A stretch of DNA of 64,000 nt. It comes from Trichoplusia ni. Taxonomy: Eukaryota; Arthropoda; Insecta; Lepidoptera; Noctuidae. The position numbers and the translations under genes were made by a program. Shown here one piece after another: positions 1-10,400 of this stretch (positions are counted from its first letter, which is position 1; each line of letters begins with the position of its first letter). Where the stretch lies: NCBI RefSeq assembly GCF_003590095.1, contig NC_039481.1:11067895-11131894 (forward strand), written 5' to 3'. The notes beneath the pieces were generated by a model. The model saw only the letters and a list, made by a program, of their open reading frames with translations, did not search any database and was not told the DNA's origin.

Positions 1-31
1 CGCATTTTAAATTAAAAACTTGTTTGTTTAG

Positions 32-190
32 AAATCCCAATGAAGCTCAAGAAAGTGATCCGATAAGAGCAGGCAGACAAGAAAGAGTAAGAATGAAGAA
101 TATTGAATGGACCGCGTACGAAGCAGTGCATAAGAAATATTTGAATATTGATACCAAAGCCAAATTAAAAAATCATTACAGAGCTCATAG
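32..190 (+). CDS. Nlg: Neuroligin, penultimate coding exon (partial gene)
   Basis: Neuroligins are postsynaptic adhesion proteins that bind neurexins through an inactive cholinesterase-like ectodomain. This exon encodes 52 full codons from the C-terminal part of that domain. It contains the stretches IEWTAYEAVHKKYLNI and KLKNHYRAHR, which I recognise from insect neuroligins (the Trp-Tyr segment, then a YLxI strand and a DHYRA-like helix). The acceptor is a T-rich tract ending in AG at 30-31, and the donor is AG/GTAAGT at 190/191. The first base completes a codon begun in an exon outside the window. The last two bases (AG) join the first base of the next exon to make Arg, giving the family sequence AHR-LSFW. 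The rest of the gene is to the left. The paralogue (Nlg1 to Nlg5) cannot be assigned from this fragment. Confidence 0.93.
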
Positions 191-276
191 GTAAGTCGTC
201 TCTGCCAATATAAATGCAAAAAAAAACAATTTACCATTTTTTTTTTCATATTCATGATAATTCTGTTCGTCAACAG
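191..276 (+). other. Phase-2 neuroligin intron
   Basis: An 86-bp intron with donor GTAAGT at 191-196, a polypyrimidine stretch around 236-247 and acceptor CAACAG ending at 276. Splicing keeps the frame and restores the family-typical HYRAHRLSFW junction. Reading straight through from the internal ATG at 254 would replace that sequence with unrelated residues, so that ATG is not the real start. Confidence 0.93.
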
Positions 277-1126
277 ACTATCGTTCTGGTTGAACCTCGT
301 ACCAGATCTTCACCGTCCAGGAGGTGAGGACGTACCTCCCTCTCATCATCAGCTAGAACACGAAGAAACGGCTCTTCAGCCGACTCTCAAAACATTTAGC
401 CCGCCATTCAAAAAGACAACAGATATCATTATTACTGACACTGGACTCGCAACAAAGATACCAGTTCTGGGAGTGCTCAATATTACTTCACCATTAAACT
501 TTAACATTATGGGTATGAATCCTCCGACTCAGAGTACTGCCAGTACCGAAGTTCATAAAACTGATGCTACTACTGCCACTACCCCTGAAGATGGATTCGC
601 AGCATATTCCACGGCCTTAAGCGTAACCATCGCTATTGGATGTTCTCTGCTTATTCTCAATGTTCTCATATTTGCCGGAGTGTACTACCAACGTGACAAA
701 ACAAGAATGAATGGACAAGACGGGCACACAAATGGTGCTCACTTAAAAAAAAGAGTGGAAAACGGGCAGATGCCGAACAACATCTGTGGTGACTTAGAAG
801 GAGCATTAACTTATCAAACTAGTTTGAAGAATGACCCAGCTACAATTTTAAGTCATCATCATCACTCCCATCATCAGTTACCACCGCCTGAGTTTGCGGA
901 TCTTCCAAGTAACAACGTTGCTGGTATGGCAACGTTGCCGCGAGCACCTCCACCACCCAAGCTTGGGAAAAGTAATATAAATACTTTAGCCAGCGGGCAG
1001 TTGCAAGAGAACCAGCCGTTGTTATCAGCACATCAGATGCAAATGATAAACACGAGCACACTAACAAAGAAGAACACGCAACTGAACGCGAAGTCGAATG
1101 TGACGATGGAGGAGTTGCGAGTGTGA
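277..1126 (+). CDS. Nlg: Neuroligin, last coding exon: stalk, transmembrane helix, cytoplasmic tail
   Basis: This exon begins with the end of the esterase-like domain (LSFWLNLVPDLHRPGGED). A Thr/Ser/Pro-rich stalk follows, with a possible N-glycosylation site (NIT, about 479-487). A hydrophobic segment at about 599-688 is the single transmembrane helix, followed by basic residues (YYQRDKTR) as expected for the cytoplasmic side. The tail carries a His-rich run (about 854-874), a proline-rich motif RAPPPPK (about 941-961) that could bind SH3, WW or EVH1 domains, and a C-terminus ending EELRV. In vertebrate neuroligins the last residues are a class I PDZ ligand with Thr at position -2. Here position -2 is Leu, closer to a class II ligand. 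The PDZ ligand would tether the receptor to postsynaptic scaffolds. The stop is TGA at 1124-1126. The exon is intact, with no frameshift. Confidence 0.95.
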
Positions 1127-1432
1127 CGTCAGCGTGCATGACTGCAACGAGCCGGCAGTTGCAGCGACGTAGTCCACCATGACGAGATCGTGTGACTTGA
1201 GCCGGACCTTCTCAAGTGCGTCACAGATTACATATAGACTTTACTGTGCCCCTTGAACTTTGAAGGTTATTAATATTTAAGACATTCGTTCTAAGAAAGA
1301 CAAAGTGAACTGAAACAGTGACTTTCAACAAAACTCAAAGTGAAATATTGAACCAAGTGACGTTCGTGATTATCATATCTAAGACGTTGGAGTGTATAGT
1401 GTGTTATTGGACGATTTATCGATGTATATGAT

Positions 1433-1458
1433 TGTAAATAGCGATATACTTGTACATA
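1433..1458 (+). promoter_or_regulatory. Paired Pumilio response elements in the 3' UTR
   Basis: Two matches to UGUANAUA, TGTAAATA at 1433-1440 and TGTACATA at 1451-1458, 10 bases apart. Pumilio/FBF proteins bind this octamer and usually repress or localise the mRNA. The motif match is seen directly; binding is inferred. Confidence 0.5.
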
Positions 1459-2376
1459 ATTTAGCAGCTCAGCCGCATATCCATCCTAATTACGATTATG
1501 GTAATCTCAAAAATAGTGAAATTTAAATAAAATATTAAAGGTTAATCGTCGTTGTTTACGAACGGCTGTTAAAATTTTATGAAATCAAAGCTAGTTTAGT
1601 TGTTACAGCGCCATGTAACAAATTGTTTCTTCAACGTTGTTTTACGCGCGATTTATATCTAGAATATCTGACAGCGTAATAAGCTTATTCTCCGCGAGGC
1701 CCAGATAAGGTTTCATTGTATTTAAGTGCAGCTATTTGCCTTAATAACGTCTATTTAGATGATTAAACCCGATACAAAGATATTGTATAAAGCTGAAAAC
1801 TTGAAAAATGAATTTTGTTTCTCTTTTATCGTCCGCCCTTAAACTCGAATCAGTGTATTTTATTAATAGTTGAAACGGACAAATTTAAGAGGGAACAGAG
1901 GGTCCTTGTTCAAGCCCTTTTGATTTCAAATATAATTTTCCTTTGAACGTCTTAAGTAATAAAATTTAGACCGTTCTCGTCCGTGACATTTTTAGAAGTT
2001 TTAACAGCCGATCGAACTTGAATTTAATATTGAATTTAATAAAAACTAGATATTTGAAGAATAAAGAGACACGAACGTAATCTTCGCCAGACGTTTTATT
2101 CGGAGTTAGAAGCAATAATGGTTCTTCGGAAAGTCAGTTTGTAAGCGATTTAGTTTTGATGAATAAAAAGGTTTGCTCAAGAAACAGGTGGTCGTATTGT
2201 AAAATTGATTGTATAGACTAAGGTATATTTGTTAACACTATTCTTTGTTGTGCCAGATTAATTTGAACTTTAATGTTAATACATAAGGTACACAATGAGT
2301 TAATGGCTCATTTTTTGAATCGCCTGTTTCTTTAGTGACATCATTTTAGTTTCAACATAGATGGACCAATAGTGTT

Positions 2377-2392
2377 TGTAAATATGTAAATA
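2377..2392 (+). promoter_or_regulatory. Tandem Pumilio response elements in the 3' UTR
   Basis: Two TGTAAATA octamers abut directly (2377-2384 and 2385-2392), and a further copy lies at 2602-2609. Directly abutting perfect matches are unlikely by chance even in AT-rich DNA. Function is inferred from the known specificity of Pumilio. Confidence 0.55.
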
Positions 2393-2690
2393 GACTTAGG
2401 AAGCGGTATAACAGGTTGTAAAACATCCTATTTTATTTGGATTTCGAACCACGACTGATCCCATTAATTTTAATGTTTTCAATAACGTAATTTATTTAGC
2501 AAATTATATTATGGCTAGACTCATAATGTTGTATGTTAGTGACAAAATGATTATGAGTGCAGTCGGTGTTCAACTGTTTGACAACGAAGTCAACATTTTA
2601 CTGTAAATAAGTTCTTTGTAATTATTTATTTGTCCTTCAATACATACTCACACAATTTTGTTGGAAGACGTAACTGTATTTATAGATATC

Positions 2691-2757
2691 AATAAAGTCT
2701 GTACAAAGACTTCCTTATAAAGTACTCACCGGGATACAGACTAAAAATTTTAATAAA
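2691..2757 (+). terminator. Candidate neuroligin polyadenylation signals
   Basis: AATAAA occurs at 2691-2696 and again at 2752-2757, the second overlapping another AATAAA. A T/GT-rich stretch follows at about 2772-2792, as expected downstream of a cleavage site. Either could end the neuroligin transcript. The choice needs RNA evidence. Confidence 0.55.
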
Positions 2758-2792
2758 ATAAAATCGAAAATATTTCTTTTGTTTTATTTCTG

Positions 2793-3545
2793 AGTTACTC
2801 AAACAACTCTTTAGAAGAAAACACTGAATAAAGGTAAAATAACATAAAATTAAGATTCGTTATTTCAAAATATTGGAATCTATATGACGCAAAACGTTCG
2901 CAAACGCAAAGTTCCTTCTCTATAATATATATTTTAGTAAAGGCCATTTAATTACTGGATCATGTACTGGCCGGTATTATAGTACCTATATTACCAATTC
3001 GTACGACACAACTCATATTATATTGCAGAAATATACATTGTCAATTTTATTGTTATCGGTCATTATCGCTACCAATACAACGATTACATAAAACCTACGA
3101 ACCTAAACCGTTAAACAACGTAAGTGTCTTGACGAGAAGGATTAACTGCGAGACCAGTCAGCTACGGAACAAAAAATCTTAGCAAAATGTTCGTTTATTT
3201 TTTCAGTATTACGGCTTAAACGTGCACGTTGGTTTGCCGACACTTGAAACTACTTCAAGCGAAATCCTCTTTACAACAAAGGTTTTAATATAACAAGGGA
3301 ATATTCTGCGGCGAGGAAAATATTAAGGCTGGTCGTAGATTTGATTTGACTAGTACAGTAATGGTGTTGTGAACTTGTCAGAGAACCGGTATGGTATAGA
3401 AGTGGTTTCAAATTTTTATGTTATTTATTTTTAAATCAAATATTCTTAATGCCATTGCCATGCCATTAAACAAACTAAAAAAATGTGACATTAATATTTA
3501 TTTAGTTCAAAAATTAAGAGAAGAGAAAGAAAGTTATCTGTGTTT
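2793..3545. other. Intergenic, no feature seen
   Basis: AT-rich unique-looking sequence. No open frame, tRNA-like box or repeat tail that I recognise. Confidence 0.6.
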
Positions 3546-3549
3546 TACC

Positions 3550-3772
3550 ACACGGGCACAATTGACTGCTTGGATAAGCGAGTGGTATCGTTAACCACTC
3601 CAAAGGCACTGCACACGTTGTGTCGTAGATTCAATCCCTGCGCAGGACTAGTATTTGTCTGATTCACGAATGCTTGTCTTGAGTGTGGGTGTCTTCGCGC
3701 AAGTGATCTGAATATTTATAAAAACCCCTACTACACAAGGATTAAATTTCTTAACAGGAGTTCGTTTCAGGA
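3550..3772 (+). repeat. tRNA-derived SINE-like repeat
   Basis: A degenerate A box (TGGATAAGCGAGTGG, 3571-3585) lies about 45 bases before a B box (GATTCAATCC, 3628-3637), the layout of an internal RNA polymerase III promoter. The downstream body (GTATTTGTCTGATTCACGAA, then a TCTTGAGTGTGGGTGTC-like stretch and an AGTGATCTGAATATTTATAA-like stretch) matches a tail common in lepidopteran interspersed repeats as I remember them. The copy is diverged and probably inactive. Confidence 0.6.
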
Positions 3773-6399
3773 GTTTGGATGACACATAACACGGTAACAC
3801 CATCTCAATCTCTCAGCATAAAACTTTTTCTATTCTCTTGTTTACCATTTTATGTAGCCCGCTGCAGGTACCTACAGGCTATTTTTTCAATAATTATTCT
3901 GAAAAATCTGGTGCTGATTCACTATCTTCTAAATTAACAATTGATATCTAGGTACCTCTAACGTTTTCAATCCAGCACGATATTAAGTCCTATAAAACAT
4001 CAATAGCTTCATTATTGCTATATCCTTTCAGAATATACCTCAAACTCGAAACAACCTCAAAATGAAATTTTCCCCATCACTCAAGCCGCACCCATAGAGG
4101 CTCCAACAGAAAATTACATCATTAGTGTAACGATTAAACATTTGTTTAAAGCGTTAGGGCTCGTAAAGTTGCATTAATTCCGATAATGACCGCCAGATAG
4201 TTCGCCCCAAGACTTTATGGACCCTTGAGCCTAAGGTAAGGACAAAGGGAATTAAGGGAAACGTAATTGTCTTTTATATGGACGACTTTAATATATATGT
4301 TAAGTATAATAGAAAATAGGGGGAGAGTTGATGACTCCTTAACACGACATGACAACTACTTTTAATTGAAATACCAAGATAAGACAGCAAAACAAAATTG
4401 GTAAAGAAAAATTGTATTAGTTTATAACGGCTGTATATTTCTAATATTAAAATTACAATCGCGGAATACGCAAGATACTAGTGCGAAGCCAAACTGTGTC
4501 GTGTCCTCACCCGGATATTAACTTTGCTCGACCGGCTTTTGGCACGGATGGAGGCTTTTTTTAATTTCCAGCGTTCGCTTATACGCGTGACGTTTTAACA
4601 TTTGGTTAACCGGGTCAACTACTCTAGTTGTGCTGACATTGTCTTGTAATTTGCCAATAAGCTTGTTGGGGTATTTTTACTATGCACTGGTGCGTAATAA
4701 TTGGTGTTGTGTGTTATATTCAAAAAATTTCTAGAACAGGGCAGTGTTCACATCAAAGCGATGGAAGATGTTTTTTTTTTGTTATATTTTAGTTTACCCC
4801 TGTGTACAGACATGAAATATTTTTAAAACGACCCGCAAAGTGATTGACTTTTCATAGGAGCCAAAAAAGTGTAATACTGCCGCCTCATCATTCATACCGA
4901 GATCCGTAATAAAAGCCGCACCTGCAGCGCCCAGGAATGCGCTGCATTGTCGACCTGAAGACCCTCCTCACATCTTTATCACGCCCCATCTCATAGCCCT
5001 GTCAAACTTTGAGGGGATCATCCCATATCCACGAAATCATCCATCCTTGTCGTCCTCACACAATACGACAGAGAAAACAATAAAGATCCTTTCAAATCCT
5101 TCACCTCCAGAGCAAACATTCAAAACATTTCACTTGAAAACAATGGGAGCCATCAGGAGGCGATGTGGGCATCATTTATTCAGCCTAACACCCTCGCGAG
5201 ATGTTTCTTTATCAGCACAACGGATCCGTAGAAAACATGCAAATATTCGGAGCGAAAAGCTTTCGACTTCACCCCTTTAATGGTTAAGCAAATACAGTAC
5301 GTTGACTTTAAGACTCGTTCCAAAAATAAAAAGTATTTTCGAGTTCCGACAAAAGGAGACGGAAGCTACTCGAAGTCCTCTCTTAATGGAAAACTCTGGT
5401 GTATTTGAATATCAAGTCTAATTGGTCGAAAAGTTCGCGATGTTGCAAGCAAAAAAGTGTATAACATTAAAAGTTCTCTTTGTGTCGACATTAAGTGAGA
5501 ATATTGTGAGCGCTTGGAGACTGTTTCTTTTGTGGCGCTAGGAGGCGTGGCCAGCGACGCTGTTGTAGCTGCAATATCTTTTCACATCACAAATCTTGGT
5601 TCCTTTTAATTGTTTCAAACAAAGGGTGTTTTGTGATTGACCTTTTTCTGTTGTTCGACTTTTAGATGTGTCTTCATCTTGTTCTAGTATTATAAGTTTT
5701 ATTTAATTGCAAATGTTCAAGTACTGTTCTAAATAACCTGCACCAGGCGCCACAAATTAATTTCTGATATATTCGTCCTTTACAACAATAACAAATGTTT
5801 GTTTTAAGTCTAGACAGGGACTTATGTGTGAAACATTTAGTTATTAACTTGAATATTATTGAAAACACATTTCTTAGTAATAATTATTTTTTGTATCAGT
5901 TTCGATGATAAGAATATAAAAAATAGTATATGAATTATAAAAATAAGTAATTAAAATTTATAAACCACAAGTATGGAACATTATTTTTGTGAGAACATTC
6001 CTTGTAATCTTCTTACGATTTTATTTTCACAAAATTATCAAGAAGAATACTTTAGATATCTTTCGAACGAAAGCTAATAGAAAATACATAACTGGCTTAT
6101 TTTATTCAATTGCTTTACCGAGGAAATATTATAAGAATTATCATAAAAAAACTGCGGAGAACATTATTGGACCTCATTGACTTTTATGAGATTGCCTTTT
6201 ATTGGGTTATCATTAAGCAATAGTTACAGATGTAGGTTCAGGGGTCGGCGTGAAAATGAGTAAGGGGATACCTGAACTGCGTGCTAGTTCCATTGAAATG
6301 ATTCAAGTGTAAGTTTACACGTCATTCAATGTTTTTTTTTTAATTATGAAGGAAAAAAGGACGATGATAAACAACGTACCTGATTTAAAGCTAAATACT
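3773..6399. other. Intergenic with a GC-richer block
   Basis: Mostly AT-rich and featureless. About 4,900-5,280 and 5,500-5,570 are richer in G+C. The first holds a perfect 8-bp inverted repeat (TGCAGCGC at 4923-4930, GCGCTGCA at 4939-4946). A 77-codon open frame at 5047-5280 has no recognisable domain and is not called as a gene. Confidence 0.5.
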
Positions 6400-7010
6400 A
6401 CATGACACCAAACAAGTGCGAGTTGAACTCGCGTGAAAAGGGTTCCGTACGATGTTACCTATCATGTTTTTGGTGTTAAAAAATATGTTTTCCCACACAT
6501 TCCACCTGCAAATGTAAGTTGATACGCACAATATTCAGTGATTTACATGTTATTTTAATATCATGGACTTCTTATAGGTTTTCTTGTAATCTATAAGGAG
6601 AAAACTAATTTCTGTATTTTTTTCAAAATTTTAGGTTCATTAGTTTCGGAGATAAGGGGGGGGGGAATGGTCAATTTTCGTCTATTTTCTTGAATAACTT
6701 GGAAACTATTTATTTTAAAATTAAGATCTTCTCAACAAGACCTTTCATTTGATATGCAACACGATGCAGTTTTCAGTTTTTTTTTTTAATTTTCCCCTTC
6801 CCACCCAAAAATGACCCCCCATATACAGATTTCATCTGCTCACGTCACACTTCTGTGTTTGGGTCACAGGAATTGATATGTGTACCAAATTTCAACTTAA
6901 TCGGTCTAACAGATTCGGAGATAATTGACTGTAAGCGACAGACGGACAGACACACGAGTGATCCTTTAAGGGTTCCGTTTTTGTATTCAGACGTACGGAA
7001 CCCTAAAAAT
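6400..7010 (+). repeat. Short interspersed element with inverted GGGTTCCGTACG ends
   Basis: The left end has a near-palindromic hairpin (GCGAGTTGAACTCGC, 6418-6432) followed by GGGTTCCGTACG (6440-6451). The right end has the exact reverse complement CGTACGGAACCC (6992-7003), followed by TAAAAAT. Near the 3' end are the tail phrases CAAATTTCAACTTAATCGGT and GACAGACGGACAGACACACG, a signature I associate with a very abundant lepidopteran repeat. No coding capacity. It is probably a non-autonomous element, but I cannot assign a class: the inverted ends recall a MITE, while the tail recalls a LINE 3' end. Confidence 0.6.
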
Positions 7011-8869
7011 TATTAATTTAAACTCAAACTTATTTATTGGGAATATATAATATACATTGGCGTTGTATCACAGACACCACCACATAAATCGTGTGCAAAG
7101 GCCATTTATAATAAACATAAACTAGTAAATAAGCATTTTACTTTAAGTTTATTCATTATGCAAATTGAGTATTATGGGACAAGTATCTTGATAAGCTTTG
7201 GTAATTAGCCACATCTAAACAATTACTAGACCCAAAACGCAATAACACGGTGGACTCTCTCAAGGTATAGAAATAAAAGTTCTCCCAAACAGCCGTAAAC
7301 AAGCAAGTATCGAGGTCATCGCCTTTACTGCTTGATTATCTGCTTCGAGCGTGGCGTGACGTCACACGTGCATAAAGATACGTCTTTAATAACAAAAACA
7401 CGAACGTCTGAATCTTTTATCGTTGTAAGCATTTCTTTTTTTTCGTGTGCACGGCAAACTGTCCGTAGTCACGAAATGTATGTGTTGTGTAATTTTCTTT
7501 TATTGCCCATACACAAGTAGTATCGATGCTTTTAGTTGATGACGAAATTGGCTTTGTTCGAACATAAATAAACTGGGGTCGTTTCATTAGTAGTAAACCT
7601 ATTTGGGAAGCATCCGACGTGTGGAAAATGTGTAGGTATGTTGTGTCACAGATGAGGATGTTTGCGGCGTATCACGGATGGTTTAAAGTCTCATTGGGGT
7701 GAGGGTATTGCTTTTGTAGCTCTTTTATATTCTATCAAGGAAGTTAATGTTGTTTATTGGTAGGCATTCGATACATTGAATTAATGGACTGAAATGGAAG
7801 GCTTCCTTACTGACGACACCTGATTACGTCAAAGTCTGACAGACATATTTTTTCCAAAGGAAATATCATGCTGGCTATTTGCATTGCAACTGCAGTATAC
7901 TAAATTAAATCCTGATGTGGAACAGAATCTAATATTTCTTTTAATACAGAAGTACGTGAATAAATTGTAGTGCCGCTTGCTGGGCGATTCAGTGGCACGC
8001 TCACTTTGCTGGCTCAGCTCTTGCGTGCCTACAATACCAACCTGACTTAAATAAAAGCTTTCACGGGGATTCCGATCTCGTGTGGCTTTATTTTTATAAC
8101 ATCTTAGGTCTATAGATTTTTATTAGATAGGATATACGGGAAATACTGAAATATGTTGTGATTTTTCGCTTTTTTTCTGTTCTTGACATGTGTTTCGTTT
8201 TTTTTACTGCTCCAAGTTGTTAAAACCGTACCTTTAATAATGTAATTGATTTCTACATAACCCTCGCTTTAGGCTTATCACAGAACAATTTTCGTCACAA
8301 GTTAAGTTCTACCGAAACGTGCATAAACAAGATAATGACTTCTGAATACACACAACGTTCCCAGATTATTATTCTCTTCATTATCCGCAAGTACTCGTAA
8401 ACAAAAATGAGGTTTAAGCTTCCAAATACCCCGAAATTCGGGATCTAAACAATGCGAGTTTGCAAAACCGTCCACATGAACGGTTTTGAACTGACGCCCC
8501 ATTTACATACGCCAATCAAAGCTTAGCATACAAATCGAATTTCGACAGGACAGACGGACGAATTTAGTTTAATTGCTTGTAATCTTGCTTTAATTTATGG
8601 ACAGGTGCAGTTGCGTCTTGTCTTCGTGATAAACGATCGTCATTGTTTGTTAATGCAGATGGGATGCTCGGAGAACACCTTGCCTACATCGGTGTAACTA
8701 CAACAATTGTGTCGTGTCATTATTTGGCCAAGTTTCCAACTGGTCGAATTATCCATACAAGAAGAAGACCTATTCTTAACGACATAAAGATCAAAAACAT
8801 TTTTCATCTACGATATAGCGATAGAGTGGCTCACATTAGAGTTGTTCTAAAAATAAAAACAAAATACCT
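7011..8869. other. Intergenic, little structure
   Basis: AT-rich. A TGACGTCA CRE-type octamer lies near 7,358. Several 60-80 codon open frames carry no recognisable domain and are regarded as chance. No repeat family was recognised. Confidence 0.45.
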
Positions 8870-8950
8870 GCTCGCTTGTATCAGTCCGGCCTAGGGATCG
8901 AATCAAAGACCTCACTTTGAAGTAACGAGGCGATTTAATTCAGGTCACTT
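8870..8950 (-). repeat. Fragment of tRNA-derived SINE
   Basis: Read on the minus strand, a B-box-like GATTCGATCC (8895-8904) follows a GAGGTC motif and a degenerate A-box-like region, in the spacing of a tRNA-derived SINE head. It is short and diverged. Confidence 0.4.
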
Positions 8951-9539
8951 AATATTCACGCTGTGTCTACTGTGTAACTGATCATATCGACTCGTTATGA
9001 TTGGTGGCAACTTTGAATAGACCGGGTTATCGCTTCAGTTCGTTGAAATTCGCGCTCTGAATATTGCAATACCTGAAATTTGGGCTGCAACTCAAATTCG
9101 GCCTCTCAAAGGCCTTGTAATCGAATTCAACCCATTTTTGGACTGCTATCCAAGGTATGCCCGACTTCGTTTTGATTGGTGAGACTGGACCTGATGACGT
9201 CATAAGTTTTGTGACGAGTGTTTCTATTAAACCCGACTATAATAGAAACAGTCGAGTGGCCGTAATGGATATACCTCGTTATCATCGCAGCGTCGCAGCA
9301 TCTGTAATAAAAATTAAAGGAACAGTATAATAGATTACTGGGAAGTTTATTATGCTGTGTCTTTCCCACGGAGAGCTTTAAACATGAGAGTGAGCAAATT
9401 CATGATACTGTTCCGTGTCTTGATGGTCGCATTTCAAAAGAATCGCCAGTTTCATTTAATAAAAAAAAATCTTGCAAAATCTGGAAAGATCATAGAAGAC
9501 ATTTATTTTATCGACGTCTTCACATAGGAATAAAATCAA
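8951..9539. other. Intergenic with one hairpin
   Basis: AT-rich. It holds a perfect 10-bp inverted repeat (TGTTTCTATT at 9219-9228, AATAGAAACA at 9241-9250) with a 12-base loop. No gene. Confidence 0.45.
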
Positions 9540-9650
9540 TGTGTGCTAATTTTACTAACATTCAAATTAGCAGCACGGATCGAACCCGAGGCACGTCAAG
9601 AACAGTGGATTTGGCTAGTGACTACTCGGCTATCCATGCAGTCAAAGATT
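9540..9650 (-). repeat. tRNA-derived SINE head
   Basis: On the minus strand an A box (TGGATAGCCGAGTAGT, complement of 9621-9636) precedes a B box (GGTTCGATCC, complement of 9577-9586) with tRNA-like spacing. It resembles the head of a lepidopteran SINE. The mature tRNA fold does not look complete, so it is not called as a tRNA gene. Confidence 0.55.
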
Positions 9651-9694
9651 GAATCTTGCTAAATTTTAAGCACGTAATTTTACGATTTACGATA

Positions 9695-9985
9695 ATACAT
9701 TTAACTAATCCATAAAGCTGAAGTGTTTCTTTGTTTGTTTGTTTGAACGCGCTAATCTCAGGAACTACTATTTCAAATTGAGAAATTCTTTCTGTGTTGA
9801 ATAGACCATTCATCGAGGAAGGTTTTAGGCTATATACCATCACGCTGCGACTAATAGGAGCGAAGATACAATGGAAAATATGAAAAAAAAACCGGGAAAT
9901 TATTCATTTTCGAGGGCTTCCGTTCAAAAATTCTTAATTTATATCTTCTAACCACGCGAACGAAGTCCCGGGCAACTGCTAGTAA
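9695..9985 (+). repeat. Ubiquitous lepidopteran repeat ending in a CGAAGTCxCGGGCAACxGCTAGT-type tail
   Basis: Phrases such as AACGCGCTAATCTCAGGAAC, then an ATAGACCATTCATCGAGGAA-like stretch and CACGCTGCGAC, finish with the tail at 9,950-9,985. This matches a dispersed repeat I know from many moth genomes, probably the 3' part of a non-LTR (RTE-like) element. Non-coding and 5'-truncated. The class is from memory. Confidence 0.6.
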
Positions 9986-10279
9986 TAATATATGTGGTAA
10001 TATCAAATTACATCAGACACAGAACGCAACAGTACTTTTTAGTCTCAACATTAATTACAGACTCGTGTATGTTACGTGTTTAATCATATTTATGTTATTA
10101 TGCTAATCCTGGCCGCATACATCAGCCCTTGACGTCTGTCGTGTTATGCACTGTATTGTTACCGACAATAAGTTTGCTGCTTGCAAACTGAAATGAATGC
10201 TCGATTTAACGTTGCATGTGAAGTAAAAGAATTGTAGGGATAATTATGAGTTATGATTAAAATGGATTAAAGGAAGGAA

Positions 10280-10400
10280 AAGAGCCGTGGTCGATTAGCA
10301 GTAAAATTATGGGATTCGTATTTATATAGTTGCAGGTTCAAAGCCAGGTAAGCAATAGTGTCTCTTATTCTTAAACGGTGTGAGATTAAACCAGCATTTG
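10280..10400 (+). repeat. tRNA-derived SINE fragment
   Basis: TGGTCGATTAGCAG (from 10288) as an A box and GGTTCAAAGCC (10335-10345) as a B box, about 35 bases apart. The downstream part is AT-rich and diverged. Confidence 0.45.

Larger units (their letters stand above)
1127..2720 (+). other. Neuroligin 3' UTR (end estimated)
   Basis: AT-rich sequence between the stop codon and the polyadenylation signals, with no long open frame. It contains UGUANAUA Pumilio-type motifs at 1433-1440, 1451-1458, 2377-2384, 2385-2392 and 2602-2609. An AATAAA at 1526-1531 could give a shorter isoform. The 3' boundary is inferred from the signal at 2691, not observed. Confidence 0.7.

Noticed and set aside
254..276. 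ATG at 254 as the start of a 290-residue protein
   Set aside because: The first 22-23 bases are intron. The splice acceptor at 275-276 and the in-frame junction with the upstream exon restore the neuroligin sequence.
840..1139. 99-codon minus-strand frame opposite the neuroligin tail
   Set aside because: Antisense shadow of the coding exon, with no domain.
3560..3640. Genuine tRNA gene
   Set aside because: A and B boxes are present but degenerate, no full cloverleaf could be drawn, and a SINE-type body follows.
6970..7010. Helitron 3' end (hairpin followed by CTAA)
   Set aside because: The hairpin directly abuts the CTAA with no short spacer, and no TC start or A-T target signature was found.
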